A stretch of DNA of 64,000 nucleotides, taken from contig FNAW01000001.1 of the NCBI GenBank assembly GCA_900102115.1, forward strand, positions 248,001 to 312,000. The letters run 5' to 3'. Source of the stretch: Blastococcus fimeti. Its GTDB lineage: Bacteria > Actinomycetota > Actinomycetes > Mycobacteriales > Geodermatophilaceae. Position numbers and translations under genes: made by a program. Every line of letters starts with the position of its first letter. Position 1 is the stretch's first letter. The notes under the pieces are model-generated. The model was not told the DNA's origin. It saw only the letters and a list, made by a program, of their open reading frames with translations, and ran no database searches. Of the stretch, positions 60,212 to 64,000 are shown in pieces.

Positions 60212-60538
60212 CTCTCGATGGAAGCACGCCGCACCGACAGTTCCGGGGCGGGCGGCACGGGCGGGGCGCCCGACCCGGCTCAGGCCAGGGCGACCTCGCG
60301 GAGCGCGGCCTCGACCATGAGGTCCGCCGCGGTCGTCAGCCAGCCGGCCACCTGCAGGAGCGGCCAGGGAGCCTCGTCGTCCAGGGACGCCGTGGCTGCG
60401 ACGAGCCCGGCCTGGGCCACCGCTCGGCACGCGATTCCGTTCATGAATCGTTGGTCGGCAATTCCACCGCAGAGCTATAGGCAATGGCTGGAAATGGTTC
60501 GGACGGGCTTTAAGGACACCCGCCCGACATGCGCCCGG
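60212..60538. other. 327-base region upstream of adnA
   Basis: Apart from a possible 54-codon ORF (60280-60444), I see no gene. The stretch 60445-60538 is unusually AT-rich, with TATAGC and TTTAAGG strings, and could hold the promoter of the adnA operon or of that ORF. Confidence 0.4.
60280..60444 (-). CDS. Possible small ORF upstream of adnA
   Basis: A 54-residue ORF starting at ATG 60444. The peptide is amphipathic and Ala/Leu-rich (APWPLLQVAGWLTTAADLMV, then EAALREVALA). Codon use at third positions is GC-rich as in real genes here, and an AT-rich stretch with TATAG lies upstream. No ribosome site is clear. Could be a small protein or chance. Confidence 0.4.
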   Translation of the reverse strand: MNGIACRAVAQAGLVAATASLDDEAPWPLLQVAGWLTTAADLMVEAALREVALA

Positions 60539-61015
60539 TCAGCGCGCGACATCCCGGAGCTCGAGGACCAGTGTTCCCGGCTCCGCGTCGGACGCCGGGA
60601 GGAAGCCCAGCCGCTCGTACAGCCGTCGCGCCGGGTTGCCCTCCTCGACGCTGAGGCCCAGGGCCGGCAGCGAGCGGCGCCGTGCCTCCGCGACCGCCGC
60701 GCCGAGCAGGTCCGTGCCGAGCCCGGCGCCGCGGTACCCGGGCAGGACGCAGACGGAGAGCTCCGGCACGTGGGGCCGCACGAACCCGTAGCCCGGCGCC
60801 TCCGGCGGGAAGAGCGTCGTCCACACCACGCCCGTCGGCAGGCCGTCGTCGGTCGACACCACCCCGAACTCCGGGCGCCTCCGGTAGTAGCCGGCCAGGT
60901 GCGGGTCGGCGTCCAGCTGGGCCAGGGTGAACCGGTTCCCGCTCCAGTTCAGGTTGAACCAGGTCGCGAACCGCAGCAGGAGTCCGTCCCCGTCGTCCAG
61001 TGCCCGGAGCGCCAT
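60539..61015 (-). CDS. GNAT family N-acetyltransferase
   Basis: A 158-residue GNAT protein with the loop VCVLPGYRGAGLGTDLLGAA and SVEEGNPARRLYERLGFLPA. The opening residues (GLLLRFATWFNLNWSGNRFT) resemble acetyltransferases of small amines. The substrate is not predictable. It lies 28 bases downstream of the transglycosylase gene on the same strand. Confidence 0.84.
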   Translation of the reverse strand: MALRALDDGDGLLLRFATWFNLNWSGNRFTLAQLDADPHLAGYYRRRPEFGVVSTDDGLPTGVVWTTLFPPEAPGYGFVRPHVPELSVCVLPGYRGAGLGTDLLGAAVAEARRRSLPALGLSVEEGNPARRLYERLGFLPASDAEPGTLVLELRDVAR

Positions 61016-61043
61016 CCGCCGACCTTCGCACGGCCGGGCCCGG

Positions 61044-61787
61044 TCAGCCCGCGGCCAGCCGCCAGGGCTGGACGGCGATCGCCTCGGCGTCGGCGCGCTC
61101 CAGCGTGCCGACCGCGACCAGCCGGTCCAGCACGTGCGCCTGGCGGGCCTTCGCCAGCTCCGGGTGCACCAGGGGGTCGTAGGCGCTGGGCGCCTGCACG
61201 AGACCGACGAGCACCGTCGCCTGCGCCCAGTCCAGCTCGTCCGGGGGGAGCCCGAAGTAGCCCTGCGCCGCGGCGCCGACGCCGTAGTAGCCGTGCCCGA
61301 AGTAGGCGGCGTCCAGGTACATCCGCAGGATGTCCAGGTTGCTCCACCCGCGGTCGATCTTGACCGCCAGGACGACGGCCCGCGCCTTGGCCAGCGGATC
61401 GGTGGCGCCGTCTTCGTACAGGATCCGGGCCAGCTGCTGGTGCAGCGTGGAGCCGCCGCGGTCACGCCCGCTGACCAGACCCAGCGGCGCCCGCAGCGCC
61501 CCGCGCCAGTCGATGCCGATGTGGTCGGCGAAGTGGCTGTCCTCGGTGGCCAGCAGGGCGGCGGCGATCCGCGGGGGCACCTCGGCCACCAGCGGCGTCC
61601 CGGCGAAGGTGGCCAGCCGGGCGTCCACCCGCGCCCGGGCATCACCCACTCCGGGGGTGGCCGCCCAGGCGGCACCCAGGACGACCACGGCCACCAGGAC
61701 CAGGGCCACCACCAGGCGGCGGCCGCGCCGGACCCAGCGGCGGGGACGGGCGGAGGGGGCACTGCGCTGCGAACTCAGGTTCTGCAC
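61044..61787 (-). CDS. Monofunctional peptidoglycan glycosyltransferase (GT51)
   Basis: A 247-residue membrane protein. A basic N-terminus and one hydrophobic anchor (about 20-42, LVVALVLVAVVVLGAAWAA) are followed by the GT51 motifs: LLATEDSHFADHIGIDWRGA with the catalytic Glu, and GGSTLHQQLARILYEDG. No transpeptidase domain is present. It polymerises lipid II. The GTG at 61787 begins 4 bases after the stop of the alkyltransferase-like gene. Confidence 0.9.
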   Translation of the reverse strand: MQNLSSQRSAPSARPRRWVRRGRRLVVALVLVAVVVLGAAWAATPGVGDARARVDARLATFAGTPLVAEVPPRIAAALLATEDSHFADHIGIDWRGALRAPLGLVSGRDRGGSTLHQQLARILYEDGATDPLAKARAVVLAVKIDRGWSNLDILRMYLDAAYFGHGYYGVGAAAQGYFGLPPDELDWAQATVLVGLVQAPSAYDPLVHPELAKARQAHVLDRLVAVGTLERADAEAIAVQPWRLAAG

Positions 61788-61791
61788 CCCC

Positions 61792-62175
61792 TCATCCGAT
61801 CGTGCGGGGCCGTCCTCCCGCGTCGTCCCGATTGATGATCGTGCTCGACGCGACGTCATCCCTGGGGACGACGTCCGTGTCGCGGTCGGGCCAGGCGACG
61901 GCGGCGAGGTCGACCCGCCCGCTGCGGACCGGCACCCCCTCGCTCGCGAGCAGCTCCAGCTGCCGGACCCGGACCGGCTCGGCGGCCGTCCCGTCGGCCC
62001 GCACCACCCGGAACCAGGGCACCGCTCCGCCGCCGGAGCTCAGCGCCCGCGCCACCCGGCGCGGGCCCACGCCGACCAGCCGGCCGATCGCGCCGTACGT
62101 GCTCACCCGGCCGCGCGGGATCTGCTCCACGACGTCGAAGACGGCCTCGTCCACGTCGAGCACGGCGTCACCCAC
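61792..62175 (-). CDS. Alkyltransferase-like protein (MGMT family, Cys replaced by Trp)
   Basis: A 127-residue protein of the MGMT fold. The active site PCHR is replaced by PWFRV (W54), so it cannot remove alkyl groups itself. Such ATL proteins bind O6-alkylguanine and hand the lesion to nucleotide excision repair. The helix-turn-helix YGAIGRLVGVGPRRVARAL is intact. The last 25 residues are an acidic extra tail. Rv3204 lies in the same position in M. tuberculosis. Confidence 0.88.
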   Translation of the reverse strand: MGDAVLDVDEAVFDVVEQIPRGRVSTYGAIGRLVGVGPRRVARALSSGGGAVPWFRVVRADGTAAEPVRVRQLELLASEGVPVRSGRVDLAAVAWPDRDTDVVPRDDVASSTIINRDDAGGRPRTIG

Positions 62176-62204
62176 GGAGGCATCCTGCCCGTCCGACGGG
62201 TGGC

Positions 62205-62786
62205 TCAGAAGTCCTTGCGGCCGAAGCGGGCCAGGAGCCGGGTCTGCGGCCGTGCCGACGCCGACACGTCCAGCGGCGGGTCGAAGAACCCCGGCAGGCC
62301 GTCCTCCGGCAGCTGCTCGCCCAGGATCAGCGCCGCAGTCACCAGTTCACCGTCGAGCGCGGTGTCGCCGCCGGTCGCCCGGGCCAGGTCCCAGGCGTGC
62401 ACGGTGAGGTCCGCCGTCATCTCGAGGATGTACTGCCCGGCGGGCGTGGGGCCGCGCTGGAGGTGCACGGTCCGCCGCAGGGCGTCGTCCTGGGCGAAGG
62501 CGGTCAGCGCGCCGTCCGCGGCGGTCTCCCACCCGGTGAGGGGGTCGTCGCCCAGCAGGTCACCGGTGTCGTCGGGGAAGCGCCCCTCGGCGTAGGGCTC
62601 CCCGGCCAGCAGGGGCACCGCCCACAGCTGCTCGCTGATCAGGTGCGCGACCAGGTCGGCGACCGTCCAGCCGGGCAGCGCCTCGTCCTCCCACTGACCG
62701 GGTTCGACGGCGTCCACCCGGTCGGTGAACTGCGCCTGCGCACGCTGGAAGAGCCCGAGCAGCTCGACATGGGAGAAGTCGGCCAT
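62205..62786 (-). CDS. TIGR03086/maleylpyruvate isomerase-like (DinB fold) protein
   Basis: A 193-residue DinB-like four-helix protein. The N-terminal LPGWTVADLVAHLISEQLWAV carries the first metal His and the central EMTADLTVHAWDLARATGGD the other. The family includes mycothiol-dependent enzymes, but most are unassigned. ATG at 62786 is used. An ATG 15 bases upstream is possible. Confidence 0.85.
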   Translation of the reverse strand: MADFSHVELLGLFQRAQAQFTDRVDAVEPGQWEDEALPGWTVADLVAHLISEQLWAVPLLAGEPYAEGRFPDDTGDLLGDDPLTGWETAADGALTAFAQDDALRRTVHLQRGPTPAGQYILEMTADLTVHAWDLARATGGDTALDGELVTAALILGEQLPEDGLPGFFDPPLDVSASARPQTRLLARFGRKDF

Positions 62787-62807
62787 GCCGCCAGTGAACA
62801 AGACGTC

Positions 62808-62845
62808 GGCCCGGCCCGCCTCCCCGGGGGAAGGCGGACCGGGCC
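62808..62845 (-). terminator. Strong terminator after moeZ
   Basis: On the minus strand GGCCCGGTCCGCCT pairs with AGGCGGGCCGGGCC, a 14-bp stem with one G-U pair around CCCCGG. It sits 25 bases after the moeZ stop and before the DinB-like gene, fixing the boundary of the two units. Confidence 0.7.
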
Positions 62846-62870
62846 GTCGGTGGAGCTCAGCAGGTGGGGC

Positions 62871-64000
62871 TCAGTAGGTGGGCAGCGCCTTGTCGATGCG
62901 CGTGGCCCACGAGGTCACGCCGCCCTGCACGTGGACGGCGTCCTTGAACCCGGCGGCCTTGACCGCGGCCAGCACCTCGGCCGAGCGCACGCCGGTCTTG
63001 CAGTGCAGCACGATCGGCTTGTCGTTCGGCAGCTCGGCCAGCGCCCGCCCGGAGAGGATCTCGTCCTTCGGGATCAGCCGGGCGCCCGGGATCGAGACGA
63101 TCTCGTACTCGTTGGGCTCGCGGACGTCGATCAGGTCGAACTCCTTGCCGGAGTCCATCATGTCCTTGAGCTCGTCGACGGTGATCGTCGAGCCGGCCGC
63201 CGCCTGCTGCGCCTCGTCGGAGACGACGCCGCAGAAGTTGTCGTAGTCGATGAGCCCGGTGATCGGCTCGCCCTCGGGGTCCTTGCGCACCTTGATCTCG
63301 CGGAAGGTCATCTCGAGGGCGTCGTAGACCATCAGCCGGCCGAGCAGCGTGTCGCCGATGCCGGTGATGAGCTTGACCGCCTCGGTCGCCTGGATGGCGC
63401 CGACGGTGGCGCAGAGGACGCCGAGCACGCCGCCCTCGGCGCAGCTGGGCACCATGCCGGGCGGCGGCGGGACCGGGTAGAGGTCGCGGTAGTTCGGGCC
63501 GTGGTCGTTCCAGAAGACCGACACCTGGCCGTCGAAGCGGTAGATCGAGCCCCACACGTAGGGCTTGCCCAGCAGCACGCACGCGTCGTTGACCAGGTAG
63601 CGGGTCGCGAAGTTGTCGGTGCCGTCGACGATGAGGTCGTACTGGCTGAAGATCTCCATAACGTTCTCGTTGTCCAGCCGCGTCTCGTGCAGCCGGACGT
63701 CGATCAGCGGGTTGATCTCCTTGATGGAGTCGCGCGCGCTCTGCGCCTTGGACCGGCCCACGTCGGACTGCCCGTGGATGATCTGGCGCTGCAGGTTGGA
63801 CTCGTCGACGGTGTCGAACTCGACGATGCCGAGGGTGCCCACACCGGCCGCGGCCAGGTACATGAGCACCGGCGAGCCGAGACCGCCGGCGCCGACGGCG
63901 AGCACCTTGGCGTTCTTCAGCCGCTTCTGCCCGTCCATGCCCACGTCGGGGATGATCAGGTGGCGGCTGTAGCGGCGGACCTCGTCGACGGACAGGTCGG
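62871..64000 (-). CDS. moeZ: Adenylyltransferase/sulfurtransferase MoeZ, N-terminus beyond the window
   Basis: About 376 C-terminal residues are visible and the frame runs through the right edge, where the typical start DLSVDEVRRYSRHLIIPDV can be read. The E1-like domain has GAGGLGSP (ATP loop) and the cysteines expected near the zinc site are sparse. The last 100 residues are a rhodanese domain with the active Cys in LHCKTGVRS. MoeZ activates sulfur-carrier proteins such as MoaD2, CysO and ThiS, in molybdopterin, cysteine and thiamine synthesis. Confidence 0.93.
   Translation of the reverse strand, partial: DLSVDEVRRYSRHLIIPDVGMDGQKRLKNAKVLAVGAGGLGSPVLMYLAAAGVGTLGIVEFDTVDESNLQRQIIHGQSDVGRSKAQSARDSIKEINPLIDVRLHETRLDNENVMEIFSQYDLIVDGTDNFATRYLVNDACVLLGKPYVWGSIYRFDGQVSVFWNDHGPNYRDLYPVPPPPGMVPSCAEGGVLGVLCATVGAIQATEAVKLITGIGDTLLGRLMVYDALEMTFREIKVRKDPEGEPITGLIDYDNFCGVVSDEAQQAAAGSTITVDELKDMMDSGKEFDLIDVREPNEYEIVSIPGARLIPKDEILSGRALAELPNDKPIVLHCKTGVRSAEVLAAVKAAGFKDAVHVQGGVTSWATRIDKALPTY

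Noticed and set aside
60212..60484. Longer adnA reading frame starting near 60484
   Set aside because: The added residues are Arg/Gly-rich and unlike AdnA, and the stretch is crossed by an AT-rich promoter-like region; helicase homology starts after 60211.
1..64000. CRISPR arrays, insertion sequences, integrases or phage genes
   Set aside because: No regularly spaced repeats, transposase motifs or recombinase signatures were seen in any frame.

Overview
The window is very GC-rich chromosomal DNA from an actinobacterium. It has mycothiol-era redox genes (SigR/RsrA, mycoredoxin), WhiB7, AdnAB and ANTAR proteins, frequent GTG starts, ATGA/GTGA stop-start overlaps and many leaderless promoters of the TANNNT type. 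Gene content and style suggest a Geodermatophilaceae-like organism (inference). The order sigR-rsrA, aroA, rsgA ... UPF0182, Lon-like PDZ protease, DUF2342, ABC1 kinase, whiB7, uvrD2, mycoredoxin, nudC, adnB, adnA, moeZ resembles, gene for gene, the conserved neighbourhood known around Rv3193c-Rv3228 in Mycobacterium tuberculosis, so most of the window is core chromosome with a few insertions.

Layout. 1-10 kb: thiol-stress sigma factor and anti-sigma factor, a YbaK deacylase, a spermidine-synthase-like membrane protein, a SRAP protein, an aldehyde dehydrogenase, AroA, RsgA, a PadR/membrane pair, a DUF2087 regulator and HisN. 10-20 kb: a sugar kinase, hydrolase and aldo-keto reductase, the transsulfuration pair CBS and MetB, a HAD hydrolase, Map, a small HTH regulator beside a tandem operator-like repeat, and small enzymes. 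20-31 kb: a P450 with its 3Fe-4S ferredoxin, an SsuD-like monooxygenase behind a cysteine-containing leader peptide, a SNF2 helicase, two initiator tRNA genes, a PhyH dioxygenase, and the UPF0182 and Lon-like membrane proteins. 31-45 kb: two metalloprotease-like proteins, a ThiF-like protein, an ABC1 kinase, WhiB7 with a long attenuator-type leader, UvrD2, mycoredoxin, an ANTAR protein, a kinase-like protein that appears to start at CTG, NudC and an M16 protease pair.

45.7-48.4 kb is the clearest foreign element: one 812-codon gene with much lower GC, coding for a protein with a helix-turn-helix segment and a PD-(D/E)XK-like nuclease motif. It stands alone between core genes and is the best candidate for an undescribed (possibly defence) function. 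48.4-64 kb returns to core genes: a DUF2510 membrane protein, a PrmC-like methyltransferase, an M20 peptidase, AdnB-AdnA, a family 51 glycosyltransferase, an alkyltransferase-like protein, and MoeZ running off the right edge.

Regulatory logic visible in the sequence: SigR-type promoters (GGGAAT/G-N18-GTT) precede both sigR itself and mycoredoxin; the WhiB7 promoter has an AT-rich block exactly 3 bases upstream of its -35; and two genes (whiB7, ssuD) sit behind upstream ORFs that look like translation-sensing leaders.
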